NCBI RefSeq assembly: GCF_013410345.1
Contig: NZ_JACCFJ010000001.1
Span: 2,455,001-2,519,000 of the forward strand
Direction of reading: 5' to 3'
DNA: 64,000 nucleotides
Origin: Saccharopolyspora hordei
GTDB taxonomy: Bacteria > Actinomycetota > Actinomycetes > Mycobacteriales > Pseudonocardiaceae
In this document: positions 52,797 through 62,697 of the stretch, in pieces
Layout: every line of letters starts with the position of its first letter
How positions within the stretch are numbered: position 1 is the first letter of the stretch
Notes under the pieces: generated by a model
Seen by the model: only the letters and a program-made list of their open reading frames with translations
Told to the model about the DNA's origin: nothing
Database searches by the model: none
Position numbers and translations under genes: made by a program

Positions 52797-54821
52797 ATGG
52801 CAGGTGCGGGACCCCGGAAGCGGAAGGGGGCGACGGCAGAGCGGACCGCGGCGGCGCACCGGCCGGTGGCCCGCGTGCTCGTCGACGTCCCGCTGCCGGT
52901 GCACCTGGACCGGCCCTTCGACTACCTGGTGCCGGACCGGCTGGACGAGGCGGCCATGCCCGGCTGCCGGGTGCGGGTGCGGTTCCGCGGCAAGCTGGTC
53001 GACGGCTACCTGCTGGAGCGCACCGAGACCACCGACTTCCAGGGCGCCCTGTCCTGGGTCGAGCGGGTGCCCTCGTCCGAGCCGGTGCTGACCCCGGAGC
53101 TGCTGGAGCTGGCGCGGGCGGTGGCCGACAAGTACGGCGGCATGCTCACCGACGTGGTCCGCCTGGCCGTCCCGCCGCGGCACGCCGGCGCGGAGAAGTC
53201 GGCTCCGCGCGAACCCCGCCCGGTGCCGCCCCGACCCGCGACCGAGGCGTGGAGCCGGTACCAGCACGGACCGTCCTTCTTGGACGCCGTGCACGCGGGT
53301 CGCCCGGCCCGCGCGGTCTGGCAGGCGCTGCCCGGCGAGGACTGGCCCGCTCGCCTCGCCGAAGCCGCGGCCACCGCGGCGGCGGCTGGGCGCGGGGCGC
53401 TCATCGTCGTGCCGGACCACCGCGACCTGCAGCGCGTGCACGACGCCTGCACTGCGCTGCTCGGCGACGACGTGGTCGGCCTGGCCGCCGAGCTCGCCCC
53501 TGCCGAGCGCTACCGGCGCTGGCTGTCGGTGCTGCGCGGCGCGGCGCGCGTGGTGGTGGGGACGCGCGCGGCGATGTTCGCCCCGGTGCACGACCTGGGC
53601 TTCGCCGCGGTGTGGGACGACGGCGACGAGCTGCACAGCTACCCCCAGACGCCCTACCCGCACAGCCGCGACGTGCTGACCCTGCGCGCGCACGCGGCGG
53701 GCGCGGCGCTGGTCGTCGGCGGCTTCGCCCGCACCGCGGAGGCCGCGCTGCTCGTCGAGTCCGGCTGGGCGCGGGAGCTCGTCGCGCACCGCACCGAGGT
53801 GCGCGCGGCGGCGCCGCGGGTGACCGCCATCGGCGAGGACGACACGCAGCTGGCCCGCGACCCGGCCGCGCGCGCGGCGCGGCTGCCGTCGGTGGCCTTC
53901 GAAGCGGCGCGCGCCGCCCTCGGCGCGGGAGCCCCGGTGCTGGTGCAGGTGCCGCGCCGCGGCTACGTGCCGGCGTTGGCGTGCGGGGACTGCCGGGAGC
54001 GGGCGCGGTGCCGGCGCTGCGCCGGACCGCTGGCGCTGCCCGGCGGCACCGAGGGCGGCGCGCCGAAGCCGGCGGCGTGCCGCTGGTGCGGGGCCGCGGA
54101 GGCGGCGTTCAGGTGCGCCCACTGCGGGTCGCGGCGGCTGCGGGCGATCGCCGTCGGCGCGGGCCGCACCGCCGAGGAGCTGGGCCGGGCGTTCAGCGGT
54201 GTCCCGGTGCGGACCTCGGGTGGGGGGGAGGTGCTGGCGACGGTCCCGGCGCGGCCCGCGCTGGTCGTGTGCACGCCCGGGGCCGAACCGGTGGCCGAGG
54301 GCGGCTACGGTGCGGCGCTGCTGCTGGACGGCCGGACGCTGCTGGGGCGCCCCGAGCTGCGCGCTGCCGAGACGGCGCTGCGGTTGTGGTTCGACGCGGC
54401 CGCCCTGGTGCGCCCGGCGCGCGCCGGCGGGCGGGTGGTCGTGATGGCCGAGTCGTCGCTGCAGCCGGTGCAGGCGCTGGTGCGGTGGGACCCGGCGTGG
54501 TTCGCGTCGTTGGAGCTCGCCGAGCGCGCCGAGCTCGGCTTCCCCCCGGCCCGGCGGGTGGCGGCCGTCGACGGCACGCCTGACGCCGTGGAAGCGCTGC
54601 TGGACTCGGCGGACCTGCCGCCCTCGGCGGAGGTCCTCGGCCCGGTGCCGCTCGGCGAGGTGGACTCCGACGGCGGCTCGGAGCGGGAACGGCTCATCGT
54701 CCGGGTGGACCGGACCGAGGGGCGGGCCCTGGCCAGCTCGCTGCACGCGGCCCAGGCGATCCGGGCGGCCCGCAAGGCCGCCGAACTGCAGGTCCGCCTC
54801 GACCCGCTGGAGATGCTCTAG
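52797..54821 (+). CDS. priA: PriA-like primosomal protein N', without helicase motifs
   Basis: The 674-residue protein has the PriA DNA-binding N-terminus (ARVLVDVPLPVHLDRPFDYL, GCRVRVRFRGKLVDGYLLE) and zinc-binding Cys pairs (CGDCRERARCRRC; CRWCGAAEAAFRCAHCGS). The Walker A (expected GxTGSGKT) and DEAH boxes are absent: the second is replaced by AAVWDDGDEL. This is the usual degenerate actinobacterial PriA, which probably cannot hydrolyse ATP. It lies in the conserved metK-priA-fmt order, here interrupted by extra genes. Confidence 0.9.
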   Translation: MAGAGPRKRKGATAERTAAAHRPVARVLVDVPLPVHLDRPFDYLVPDRLDEAAMPGCRVRVRFRGKLVDGYLLERTETTDFQGALSWVERVPSSEPVLTPELLELARAVADKYGGMLTDVVRLAVPPRHAGAEKSAPREPRPVPPRPATEAWSRYQHGPSFLDAVHAGRPARAVWQALPGEDWPARLAEAAATAAAAGRGALIVVPDHRDLQRVHDACTALLGDDVVGLAAELAPAERYRRWLSVLRGAARVVVGTRAAMFAPVHDLGFAAVWDDGDELHSYPQTPYPHSRDVLTLRAHAAGAALVVGGFARTAEAALLVESGWARELVAHRTEVRAAAPRVTAIGEDDTQLARDPAARAARLPSVAFEAARAALGAGAPVLVQVPRRGYVPALACGDCRERARCRRCAGPLALPGGTEGGAPKPAACRWCGAAEAAFRCAHCGSRRLRAIAVGAGRTAEELGRAFSGVPVRTSGGGEVLATVPARPALVVCTPGAEPVAEGGYGAALLLDGRTLLGRPELRAAETALRLWFDAAALVRPARAGGRVVVMAESSLQPVQALVRWDPAWFASLELAERAELGFPPARRVAAVDGTPDAVEALLDSADLPPSAEVLGPVPLGEVDSDGGSERERLIVRVDRTEGRALASSLHAAQAIRAARKAAELQVRLDPLEML

Positions 54822-54871
54822 CGGCCGGAAAACCGGTTGTCGCGCGGGCCGGGCGGTGCTGGGATGCGGGC

Positions 54872-55432
54872 GTGGAGGTGTTCCTGGAGACCGATCGCCT
54901 GGTGCTGCGCCGGTTCCGACCGGACGACGTCGACCTCGTGCTGGAGCTCAACAGCGATCCCGCCGTGATGCGCTACATCGACGGCCGGCCGCCGCCCACG
55001 CGGGTCGAGGTCGTCGAGCGGCTGCTGCCCCGCTACCTGGCGCACTACGAGCGGTTCGGCGGGCTCGGGAAGTTCGCCGCGGTGGAGCGGGAGTCCGGGC
55101 GGGACGTCGGGATCTTCATGCTGCACCCGGCCGAGGGCGGCGCGCGGGACGAGGCCGAGCTCGGGTACCGGCTGCGCCCGTCCGCCTGGGGGAAGGGCTA
55201 CGCCACCGAAGGGGCGAAGGCGCTGCTCCGCACGGGGTTCGCCGACTTCGGCCTGCGGCGCGTCTTCGCGCAGACGATGACGGTGAACTCCGGTTCGCGC
55301 CGGGTCATGGAGAAGGCGGGCCTGCGGTACGTGCGGACCTTCTTCGAGGACTGGCCGGGGCCACCCCTCGACGGGTCCGAGCACGGTGACGTGGAGTACG
55401 CGCTGACCCGCGAGGAGTGGCTGGCTCAGTAG
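54872..55432 (+). CDS. GNAT-family N-acetyltransferase (RimJ-like)
   Basis: The 186-residue protein starts at GTG 54872. FLETDRLVLRRFRPDDVDLV opens the Acetyltransf_3 fold; the acetyl-CoA loop lies in LGYRLRPSAWGKGYATEGAK, and TMTVNSGSRRVMEKAGLRYV is the conserved C-terminal part. The acceptor (ribosomal protein N-terminus, antibiotic or other amine) cannot be told. It overlaps the convergent deacetylase gene by seven bases. Confidence 0.9.
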   Translation: MEVFLETDRLVLRRFRPDDVDLVLELNSDPAVMRYIDGRPPPTRVEVVERLLPRYLAHYERFGGLGKFAAVERESGRDVGIFMLHPAEGGARDEAELGYRLRPSAWGKGYATEGAKALLRTGFADFGLRRVFAQTMTVNSGSRRVMEKAGLRYVRTFFEDWPGPPLDGSEHGDVEYALTREEWLAQ

Positions 55433-56448
55433 CGGTGCACGCGGTCGGCGACCGCCGGCGCGGGCTGCTCGTCGACGGCCGCCGGGGCCGAGATGCGGCT
55501 CGGGTCGCCGTCGGAGGTGTAGCGGCGCCCCGGGTCGGCCGCCAGCGCGTCCAGCCACGCCGTGGACCCGTACTGCGCGTCCTCACCGGTCGCCGCCTGG
55601 GAGCGGATGCGCGGCACGTTGGCCGGGTCGAAGTCCGCGGAGAACGGCGACGGCGCCGGGTTGGAGCCCACGAGCAGGACGCTGTCGTGGTGGTAGGCCG
55701 TCCCGTCGGCGGCACCGTCGGTGGCCAGCCGCTCGTCGTCCGGGTGCACGCCCAGCGGCAGCGCGAGCGAGCGGACCACCAGGCCCGGCACGGCGTCGGT
55801 GATGACCTGCTGCATGCCGGCGATCTGCCGCTGCACCTCGGCGCCGGAGAGCCGGCCGAGGTTCGGGTGGTCGAGGGTGTGGTTGCCGATCTCGAAGCCG
55901 TGCTCGTGCAGCCAGGTGAGGCTGCGCCGCCCGGTGGGCTCCTCGAACGGCGGGTTGAAGACGTAGAAGGTCGCCACCGGGCGGAAACCCGGGTGCGCGG
56001 CCGCCACGTCGAGCAGGATGCGGGTGGCGGTGCCCGGCGCCGGTTCGCCCGAACCGTCCACAGTGACCTGGGTGGCGGACCCGTCGTCGAAGGTGAGCAC
56101 CACCGGGTGCGTGCCGGCCGGGATGTCGAACTGCCCGGTGGCGTACTCGGTGGCGGTCACCGGCACGTAGTCCTCCGCCGCGAGCCGCTCCAGCTCCGCC
56201 CGGAACTCCTCCGGGGTGCGGTCGTAGACGCTGGTCGGGGACGGCGTGATCCGGTGGTACATCAGCACGGGCACGTCGCCCAGCTCGTTGGCGCCCACCG
56301 ACTCCGGTGACGGTGGCGGCGGCGGAGGGGGCGGCGGGGGTGGTGGTGCCTCGGCGACCTGCTGGGCGGGCGGTGGCGGCGCGCCGCACCCGGCGAGCGC
56401 CAGCACCGCCGTCAGGACGAGGAGTCCGGTGCGCTTCGCTGGCAACAT
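55426..56448 (-). CDS. Polysaccharide deacetylase lipoprotein
   Basis: The 340-residue protein starts at ATG 56448 with GGGAG upstream. MLPAKRTGLLVLTAVLALAGC is a lipoprotein signal, followed by a Pro tract (12 in a row) as a wall-spanning linker. The NodB-type domain (VPVLMYHRITPSPTSVYDRT; VVLTFDDGSATQVTV; FEIGNHTLDHPNL) contains the TFDD motif and HxxxH metal site. It removes acetyl groups from a cell-surface or wall polysaccharide. A second half with PNVPRIRSQ-like region is of the usual family length. It is divergent from the 56609 gene. Confidence 0.9.
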   Translation of the reverse strand: MLPAKRTGLLVLTAVLALAGCGAPPPPAQQVAEAPPPPPPPPPPPPSPESVGANELGDVPVLMYHRITPSPTSVYDRTPEEFRAELERLAAEDYVPVTATEYATGQFDIPAGTHPVVLTFDDGSATQVTVDGSGEPAPGTATRILLDVAAAHPGFRPVATFYVFNPPFEEPTGRRSLTWLHEHGFEIGNHTLDHPNLGRLSGAEVQRQIAGMQQVITDAVPGLVVRSLALPLGVHPDDERLATDGAADGTAYHHDSVLLVGSNPAPSPFSADFDPANVPRIRSQAATGEDAQYGSTAWLDALAADPGRRYTSDGDPSRISAPAAVDEQPAPAVADRVHRY

Positions 56449-56608
56449 CGCTCCCACGGTAGGTCCCGGTCGCGCCGCGGGGAATGCTCCAACTGGCCCG
56501 TTGATCTTCGGCGCCCCGGCTGAGAGGGTGGACGTGCACGCATCCGCTTGGAGCAGCACGGGTTTCGTGCGGAGGAGCCACGTTCGCCTGGTCGGGGAGG
56601 CGAAAGCG

Positions 56609-58183
56609 ATGACGAGTGCTGCCATCGCCAGCGCGCGGGCGCTGCTGGCCGAGCTGCCCAGGTTCGTGGTGGCCGGCGTGGGCGCCACGCTGTTCCTGCT
56701 GGTCGGCGTGTTGATCGCCAGCTCTGTGTCCACTGAGGACGTCGAGATCGCCGGGTTGCCGGACCGGCCCATCACCTCGGCGGCGGTGGGGGCGGTCCAG
56801 GTCCGCTCCGGCGAGGAGGCGCGGGTCCTGGTGGACGGGCGCGAGGTGCCGACGGTCCGCGACGGTGACGCGCACCGGCTGTCGCCGGTCGAGCTGAGCG
56901 ACGGGCGCCACGAGCTGAGCGTCGTCGTGCCCGCCTTGATCGGTTCGGCCACCACCAGTCGAGAGTTCACTGTGGACGACCAGCCGCCGGAGCTGCGGGT
57001 CGCGGACTCGCTGCGCGCCGAGACGCCCAACGCGCCGGTCACCGTCGAGGGGGCCGCGCCGGGCGCCCGCGAGGTCGTGGTCGCCGGGCAGTCCGTCTCG
57101 CCGGACCCGCAGGGCGGGTTCCGCGTCGTGGTCGAGCGGCCGGAGCGGTCGCTGCCGGTCGTGGCCACCGACGCCGCGGGCAACCGCACCGAGCGGACCG
57201 TGACCGTCCACACCAGGCACCCCGGGATGCGCGCGGTGCACATGACCGGGCTCGCCTGGACCAGCAGCGCGCTGCGGGAACCGGTCCTGGAGATGGCGCG
57301 GCGGGGGCAGATCGACACCATCGAGCTCGACCTCAAGGACGAGAGCGGGGAAGTGGTCTACGACTCCGCGGTGCCGATGGCGCACCAGATCGGCGCGGTC
57401 AAGGGCTACTACGACGCGCGGCAGGTGCTCGACCAGCTGCACGGCATGGGGGTCCGGGTCGTCGGCCGGCTGGTCGCCTTCAAGGACCCGGTGCTCGGCG
57501 AGGCCTCTTGGCGCGGCGGGCACCCGGAGCGGGTGGTGCAGACCGCCGACGGCCAGCCGTGGAGCGGCGGCTACGGCGGCTACGCGTTCACCAACTTCGC
57601 CGACCCCACGGTGGTGCGCTACAACATCGACCTCGCCGCGGAGGCCGCGAGCCTGGGCTTCGACGACGTCCTCTACGACTACGTGCGCCGTCCCGACGGC
57701 CACCTCGACCAGATGCGCATCCCGGGCCTGACCACCACCCCGGAGGCGGCGATCGCCGACTTCCTGCGCCAGACGCAGCCCGAGGTCCGCGCGCACGGCG
57801 CCCTGCTCGGCGCGTCGGTGTTCGGCATCTCGGTGGACCGCCCGACCGAGATCGCCCAGGACATCCGGCAGATCGCCCAGCACGTCGACTACATCGCGCC
57901 GATGGTCTACCCGTCGCACTGGGCGCCGGGCGAGTTCGGCGTGCCCGACCCCAACGCCCAGCCCTACGACATCGTGGTGCGCTCGCTGGCCGAGTTCGCC
58001 AGGACGGTGGAGGGCACCGACGCCCAGATCATCCCGTGGCTGCAGGACTTCAGCCTCGGCGTCCGCTACGGCCCGGCGGAGGTCGCCGCGCAGATCGCAG
58101 CCGCCCGGGACAACGGGATGTCCTCCTTCCTGCTCTGGGCGCCCGGCTGCCGCTACCACGGCGAGGCCCTGGTGCCGAGCTAG
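56609..58183 (+). CDS. DUF4015 putative glycoside hydrolase, membrane-anchored
   Basis: The 524-residue protein starts at ATG 56609 behind GGGAGG. A membrane helix at about 18-40 (FVVAGVGATLFLLVGVLIAS) anchors it outside. Residues 60-205 are two beta-sandwich, Ig-like segments (LSDGRHELSVVVPALIGSAT; VVVERPERSLPVVATDAAGN). From about 210 the DUF4015 TIM-barrel domain follows (VHMTGLAWTSSALREPVLEM; VKGYYDARQVLDQLHGMGVR; DYVRRPDGHLDQMRIPGL; MVYPSHWAPGEFG; WLQDF). It is likely a wall glycan hydrolase; divergent from the deacetylase lipoprotein gene. Confidence 0.87.
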   Translation: MTSAAIASARALLAELPRFVVAGVGATLFLLVGVLIASSVSTEDVEIAGLPDRPITSAAVGAVQVRSGEEARVLVDGREVPTVRDGDAHRLSPVELSDGRHELSVVVPALIGSATTSREFTVDDQPPELRVADSLRAETPNAPVTVEGAAPGAREVVVAGQSVSPDPQGGFRVVVERPERSLPVVATDAAGNRTERTVTVHTRHPGMRAVHMTGLAWTSSALREPVLEMARRGQIDTIELDLKDESGEVVYDSAVPMAHQIGAVKGYYDARQVLDQLHGMGVRVVGRLVAFKDPVLGEASWRGGHPERVVQTADGQPWSGGYGGYAFTNFADPTVVRYNIDLAAEAASLGFDDVLYDYVRRPDGHLDQMRIPGLTTTPEAAIADFLRQTQPEVRAHGALLGASVFGISVDRPTEIAQDIRQIAQHVDYIAPMVYPSHWAPGEFGVPDPNAQPYDIVVRSLAEFARTVEGTDAQIIPWLQDFSLGVRYGPAEVAAQIAAARDNGMSSFLLWAPGCRYHGEALVPS

Positions 58184-58318
58184 CGGCCGCTGTTGTCCTC
58201 CGGCGGAGGACTGTGCAGAGTGGAGGAGCGCGTGCGGTACCCAGCCCGCACCGACGCAGGTTCCCAGTCGCCGCGCGAGCCGTCCGGGTGTCGCGTCGTC
58301 GACGTGTTGGAGGTGCCG

Positions 58319-60112
58319 ATGCTCGCGAGGCCCGTCCGGCTCACCCTCGCCGCGCTCGTGTCCGGTGCGCTGGTCGCGCCGACGGTGCAGGCGGCGCCCG
58401 CCGACCCGCCCGAGCCGCCCAAGCGGGCGGAGGCGGTCGGCTACGGCGGGGCGGTGTCCAGCGTCGACCCGTACGCGACCCAGATCGGCCTCGACGTGCT
58501 CCGCCGCGGCGGCAACGCCGCGGACGCCGCGGTGGCCGTCGCCGCGGCGCTGGGCGTCACCGAGCCGTACTCGGCGGGCATCGGTGGCGGCGGGTACTTC
58601 GTGCACTACGACTCCGCGACCGGCGAGGTCGAGACGCTCGACGGCCGGGAGACCGCGCCCGCCGCCGCCCGCGAGGACCTGTTCCTGGAGAACGGCGAAC
58701 CGATCCCGTTCGACGAAGCGGTCACCAGCGGCCTCGGCGTCGGCGTCCCCGGCACCCCCATGACGTGGCACGACGCGCTGTACCGGTGGGGCCGGATGGA
58801 CCTCGCCGAGGTGCTGCGCCCGGCCGAGGAGCTGGCCCGCCGCGGCTTCGTCGTCGACGAGACCTTCCGCGAGCAGACCGCGGACAACGAGGAGCGCTTC
58901 CGCGCCTTCCCCGCCACCCGCGACCTGTTCCTGCCGGGCGGGAAGCTGCCGGAGGTCGGCAGCACGCTGCGCAACCCCGACCTCGCCGACACCTACCGGG
59001 CGCTGGCCGAGCGCGGCGTCGGCGCGTTCTACGACGGCGAGATCGGGGCCGACCTGGTCCGGGCGGTCACCGCGCCGCCGGTCGACCCGGCGGCGGACCG
59101 CACCGTCCGCCCCGGCGCGATGACCACCGACGACCTCCGCGAGTACCGCGCGATCGTGCAGGACCCCACCCGCATCACCTACCGCGAGCTCGAGGTCTAC
59201 GGCATGGCGCCGGACAGCTCCGGCGGGACCACCGTCGGGGAAGCGCTCAACGTCCTGGAGGGCACCGACCTCGCCGCGGTGGACAAGACCCAGTACCTGC
59301 ACCGGTTCCTGGAAGCCAGCAAGGTCAGCTTCGCGGACCGCAACCGCTGGGTCGGCGACCCGGAGTTCAGCGACGTGCCCACCGAGGAGCTGCTGGACCA
59401 GGACTTCGCCGACTCCCGCGGCTGCCTGATCACCGACGACGCGGTGCTGCCCACCCCGGTCGCGCCGGGCGACCCGTACGACCCGCAGGACTGCGCGGCG
59501 GGGGCCGCCGAGGGCACCGCGCCGTACGAGGGGCCCAACACCACGCACCTCACGGTCGCCGACGCCGAGGGCGACGTGGTCTCCTACACGCTCACCATCG
59601 AGCAGACCGGCGGCAGCGGCATCGTGGTCCCGGGACGCGGCTTCCTGCTCAACAACGAGCTGACCGACTTCAGCTTCACCCCGGTCACGCCGGGCCAGCC
59701 GGACCCGAACCTGCCGGGGCCGGGCAAGCGACCGCGCAGCTCGATGAGCCCGACCATCGTGCTGCAGGACGGCGAGCCGCTGCTGGCGCTCGGCAGCCCC
59801 GGCGGTGCGACGATCATCACCACCGTGCTGCAGAGCCTCACCGGGCGCCTGGACCGCGGCCTGTCCCTGGTCGACGCCATCGCCGAGCCCCGCGCCTCGC
59901 AGCGCAACTCGGCCCGGACCGAAGCGGAACCGGCCTTCCTGGCGCAGCCGGAGGCGGAGAAGCTGCAGGCCATCGGGCACCAGTTCGAGGAGACCGACGA
60001 GATCGGCGCGGCGACGGGCGTCGAGCGCCTGCCGGACGGCCGCTGGGTCGCGGCGGCCGAGCGCGAACGCCGCGGTGGCGGCGCGGCCGGGGTGGTCGTC
60101 CCGCGACCGTGA
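58319..60112 (+). CDS. ggt: Gamma-glutamyltransferase
   Basis: The 597-residue secreted enzyme starts at ATG 58319 behind GGAGG. Signal peptide to about residue 25 (LTLAALVSGALVAPTVQA). GGNAADAAVAVAAALGVTEP and GIGGGGYFVHYDSATGEVET are the large-subunit signatures. The autocatalytic site EGPNTTHLTVADAEG places the nucleophile Thr at about 408; GSPGGATIITTVLQ follows. It transfers or hydrolyses the gamma-glutamyl group of glutathione-like peptides outside the cell. A longer upstream frame lacks signal-peptide character. Confidence 0.95.
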   Translation: MLARPVRLTLAALVSGALVAPTVQAAPADPPEPPKRAEAVGYGGAVSSVDPYATQIGLDVLRRGGNAADAAVAVAAALGVTEPYSAGIGGGGYFVHYDSATGEVETLDGRETAPAAAREDLFLENGEPIPFDEAVTSGLGVGVPGTPMTWHDALYRWGRMDLAEVLRPAEELARRGFVVDETFREQTADNEERFRAFPATRDLFLPGGKLPEVGSTLRNPDLADTYRALAERGVGAFYDGEIGADLVRAVTAPPVDPAADRTVRPGAMTTDDLREYRAIVQDPTRITYRELEVYGMAPDSSGGTTVGEALNVLEGTDLAAVDKTQYLHRFLEASKVSFADRNRWVGDPEFSDVPTEELLDQDFADSRGCLITDDAVLPTPVAPGDPYDPQDCAAGAAEGTAPYEGPNTTHLTVADAEGDVVSYTLTIEQTGGSGIVVPGRGFLLNNELTDFSFTPVTPGQPDPNLPGPGKRPRSSMSPTIVLQDGEPLLALGSPGGATIITTVLQSLTGRLDRGLSLVDAIAEPRASQRNSARTEAEPAFLAQPEAEKLQAIGHQFEETDEIGAATGVERLPDGRWVAAAERERRGGGAAGVVVPRP

Positions 60113-60116
60113 CCGG

Positions 60117-61025
60117 TCAGGTCGTGCGACCGGCCTGCCAGGCGGTGCGCTCGCGGGTGATCACGGCCTCGGCGTCGGCCACCGCCGCCGCCCACTGCTG
60201 CTCGTCGAGGTCGCTGTCCAGCTGGCTGCGGACCTCCCCGAGCTCGCGGGTGGTCCGGTGGTGGGTCTCGGCCTTCGCCGCGTGCCGGCGGGTGGCGCTC
60301 CACGCCGCGGTCGCCGCGACCGCGGCCGCCGCGATGGCCGCCGTTGCCGCCCCCACCGGGGCCAGGCCGGTGACGTCGAAGGCCTCGCTGAGCGCGCCGG
60401 CGACGCCCAGCGCCTCGGCCACCAGCATCGCGGTCCGCGCGTACCGCGCCTGCTGCCGGTGGTGCAGCGCCCTGGTCTCGTACCAGTCCTGCTGGTCGAG
60501 CACCCGGCCGATCAGGTACGCCTCCTTGCGGTCGGCCAGCGGGGCGCCGCGCAGGGCGCGCATCCGCTCGGTGATCGTCTCGGCGGTGTGCTGCGTCAGC
60601 GGTACGTCGGGGAACTGCTGCTGCAGCGCGCGCAGTCGCTCGGTGAACCGCTCGTCGGCCCGCTCGGCGCCGGTCGGGAACGGGGCCGCGCCCACCGCGT
60701 AGCGCCAGGCCAGGGTGGTGACCGACGTGGCGAGGGTGCGGCTCTGCGCCGCCAGCCGGTCCGGGCGGGTGCTCGTCAGCGCCAGCTCGACCGCGAGGAC
60801 CGCGAGGAAGGCCAGCGCGGCCCCCACCGCGAACAGGTCGAGGCCGGTGCCGCCGAGGCGCAGCGTCAGGGCGGTGCACGCGGCGGCCGCCACGACCAGC
60901 ACCAACCGCGTCCGGACGGCTCGGAGGTGGGCGTGCTGCTGGCGGGCTGCGGCGGCGTCGGCCGCCTGGAACAGACCCGGGTAGTCGGCGGGGGTCAGTG
61001 CTGGCATCTGCTCGGTGCTCGACAT
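60117..61025 (-). CDS. DUF4231 (SLATT-like) membrane protein
   Basis: The 302-residue protein starts at ATG 61025. It has two pairs of membrane helices: about 45-90 ([38 protein letters not shown]) and about 210-255 ([40 protein letters not shown]), each followed by helical charged segments ([40 protein letters not shown]). [20 protein letters not shown] is typical of DUF4231, a relative of the SLATT two-helix family linked to pore-forming defence effectors. No nucleotide-cyclase or sensor gene is adjacent. Function unknown. Confidence 0.78.
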   Translation of the reverse strand: MSSTEQMPALTPADYPGLFQAADAAAARQQHAHLRAVRTRLVLVVAAAACTALTLRLGGTGLDLFAVGAALAFLAVLAVELALTSTRPDRLAAQSRTLATSVTTLAWRYAVGAAPFPTGAERADERFTERLRALQQQFPDVPLTQHTAETITERMRALRGAPLADRKEAYLIGRVLDQQDWYETRALHHRQQARYARTAMLVAEALGVAGALSEAFDVTGLAPVGAATAAIAAAAVAATAAWSATRRHAAKAETHHRTTRELGEVRSQLDSDLDEQQWAAAVADAEAVITRERTAWQAGRTT

Positions 61026-61228
61026 GGCCACTCCGTCACTCGGGGCCCCACCAGTGAAGCGCGTCCGCCGGGTGGCCGGAATCGGCCAAGTCGGCACACC
61101 TGCCGCGGCCGTCGACGGCGGGGTGCGCGGCGGCACGCCACCCGCACCGCCGCGCAGGGCGGGGTGCGAAAACCATCTAGACTCGTCGGGTCGCGAACCA
61201 CCACGACCGATCTCCACAGGGGGGCCAC

Positions 61229-61774
61229 GTGACCGTCCAGCCGATCAGACTCTTCGGCGACCCCGTGCTGCGCACCAGGGCCGACGAGGTGGTCGACTTC
61301 GACAAGGAGCTGCGCACCCTGGTGCAGGACCTGTGGGACACCATGGAGTCCCAGGGCGGTGCCGGGCTGGCCGCACCGCAGCTGGGCGTCGGTCTGCGGG
61401 TCTTCACCTACCACTGCGACGGCTTCGCCGGGCACCTGGTCAACCCGACCTGGACGGCGGTCGGCGGCGACGAGCAGTTCGGGCCGGAGGGGTGTCTGTC
61501 CATCCCCGGCCTGTTCTGGGACTGCGTGCGCGCCAAGCACGTGGTGGCGCGCGGCTGGAACATGCACGGCGAGCCGGTCGAGGTCGAGGGCACCGACCTG
61601 CTGGCGCGCTGCATCCAGCACGAGACCGACCACCTGGACGGCGTGCTGTTCGTCGACCGCCTCGACGAGCAGACCCGCAAGGAGGCCTTGCGCGAGATCC
61701 GCGCCGCGGAGTGGTTCTCCGGCGAGGTGCCGGTGATCAAGGAAAACCCGCACCCGCTGTTCGGGGGCCGCTGA
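61229..61774 (+). CDS. def: Peptide deformylase
   Basis: The 181-residue metallo-enzyme starts at GTG 61229 behind AGGGGGG; TAGACT at 61176 is a possible -10. Motifs [24 protein letters not shown] (metal Cys) and [14 protein letters not shown] (HExxH) are complete. It removes the formyl group from new proteins and pairs functionally with fmt, whose start overlaps its stop (TGATG). Confidence 0.96.
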   Translation: MTVQPIRLFGDPVLRTRADEVVDFDKELRTLVQDLWDTMESQGGAGLAAPQLGVGLRVFTYHCDGFAGHLVNPTWTAVGGDEQFGPEGCLSIPGLFWDCVRAKHVVARGWNMHGEPVEVEGTDLLARCIQHETDHLDGVLFVDRLDEQTRKEALREIRAAEWFSGEVPVIKENPHPLFGGR

Positions 61775-62697
61775 TGCGCGTGGTCTTCGCCGGAACCCCC
61801 GCGCCCGCCGTCCCCTCGCTGCGCAAGCTCCTGGAGTCGGACCGGCACGAGGTCGTCGCGGTGGTCACCCGCCCGGACGCGCCCGCCGGTCGCGGCCGCA
61901 AGCTGGTGCGCTCGCCCGTCGGCACCCTCGCCGACGAGCACGGCGTCGAGGTGCTCACCCCGACCCGGGCCTCGGACCCGGACTTCCTGGCGCGGCTGCG
62001 CGAGCTCGCCCCGGACTGCTGCCCGGTGGTCGCCTACGGCGCGCTGCTGCGCGAGGAAGCGCTGGCCGTCCCGCGGCACGGGTGGGTCAACCTGCACTTC
62101 TCGCTGCTCCCGGCGTGGCGCGGCGCGGCGCCGGTGCAGGCGGCGATCCGGCACGGCGACGAGATCACCGGGGCCAGCACCTTCCGCATCGTGCCCGAGC
62201 TGGATGCCGGCCCGGTCTTCGGCGTGGTCACCGAGGAGGTGCGCCCGACCGACACCGCGGGCGAACTGCTGGACCGGCTGGCGGTGTCCGGCGCCGGGCT
62301 GCTGGAGGCGACCCTGGACGGCATCGAGGACGGCACGGTGCGCGCCGAGGAGCAGCCCGCCGAGGGCGTCAGCTACGCGCCGAAGGTCACCGTCGAGGAC
62401 GCCAAGGTCGACTTCACCGCGCCCGCGACCGCGGTGGACCGGCTGATCCGGTCGGTCACGCCGGAACCGGGCGCCTGGGCGCTGCTGGGCGACGGGCGGT
62501 TCAAGCTCGGCCCGGTGTCCATCGTGGACGAGGAGCTGCCGCCCGGCGAGATCCGGGTGGAGAAGCGCCGCGTGCTGGTCGGCACCGGGACCACCGCGGT
62601 CCAGCTGGGCGAGGTGCAGGCGCCGGGCAAGAAGCGGATGGCCGCCACCGACTGGGCCCGCGGAACACGCATCGAGCGAGGAGAACGGCTCAAGTGA
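61774..62697 (+). CDS. fmt: Methionyl-tRNA formyltransferase
   Basis: The 307-residue enzyme opens with [20 protein letters not shown]. The formyl-THF site is in [20 protein letters not shown], with the catalytic Asn-His-Asp triad (Asp in ELDAGPVFG). The C-terminal OB-like tRNA-binding domain starts near residue 205 ([20 protein letters not shown]). It formylates initiator Met-tRNA. It overlaps def by one base and rsmB by four. Confidence 0.97.
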   Translation: MRVVFAGTPAPAVPSLRKLLESDRHEVVAVVTRPDAPAGRGRKLVRSPVGTLADEHGVEVLTPTRASDPDFLARLRELAPDCCPVVAYGALLREEALAVPRHGWVNLHFSLLPAWRGAAPVQAAIRHGDEITGASTFRIVPELDAGPVFGVVTEEVRPTDTAGELLDRLAVSGAGLLEATLDGIEDGTVRAEEQPAEGVSYAPKVTVEDAKVDFTAPATAVDRLIRSVTPEPGAWALLGDGRFKLGPVSIVDEELPPGEIRVEKRRVLVGTGTTAVQLGEVQAPGKKRMAATDWARGTRIERGERLK

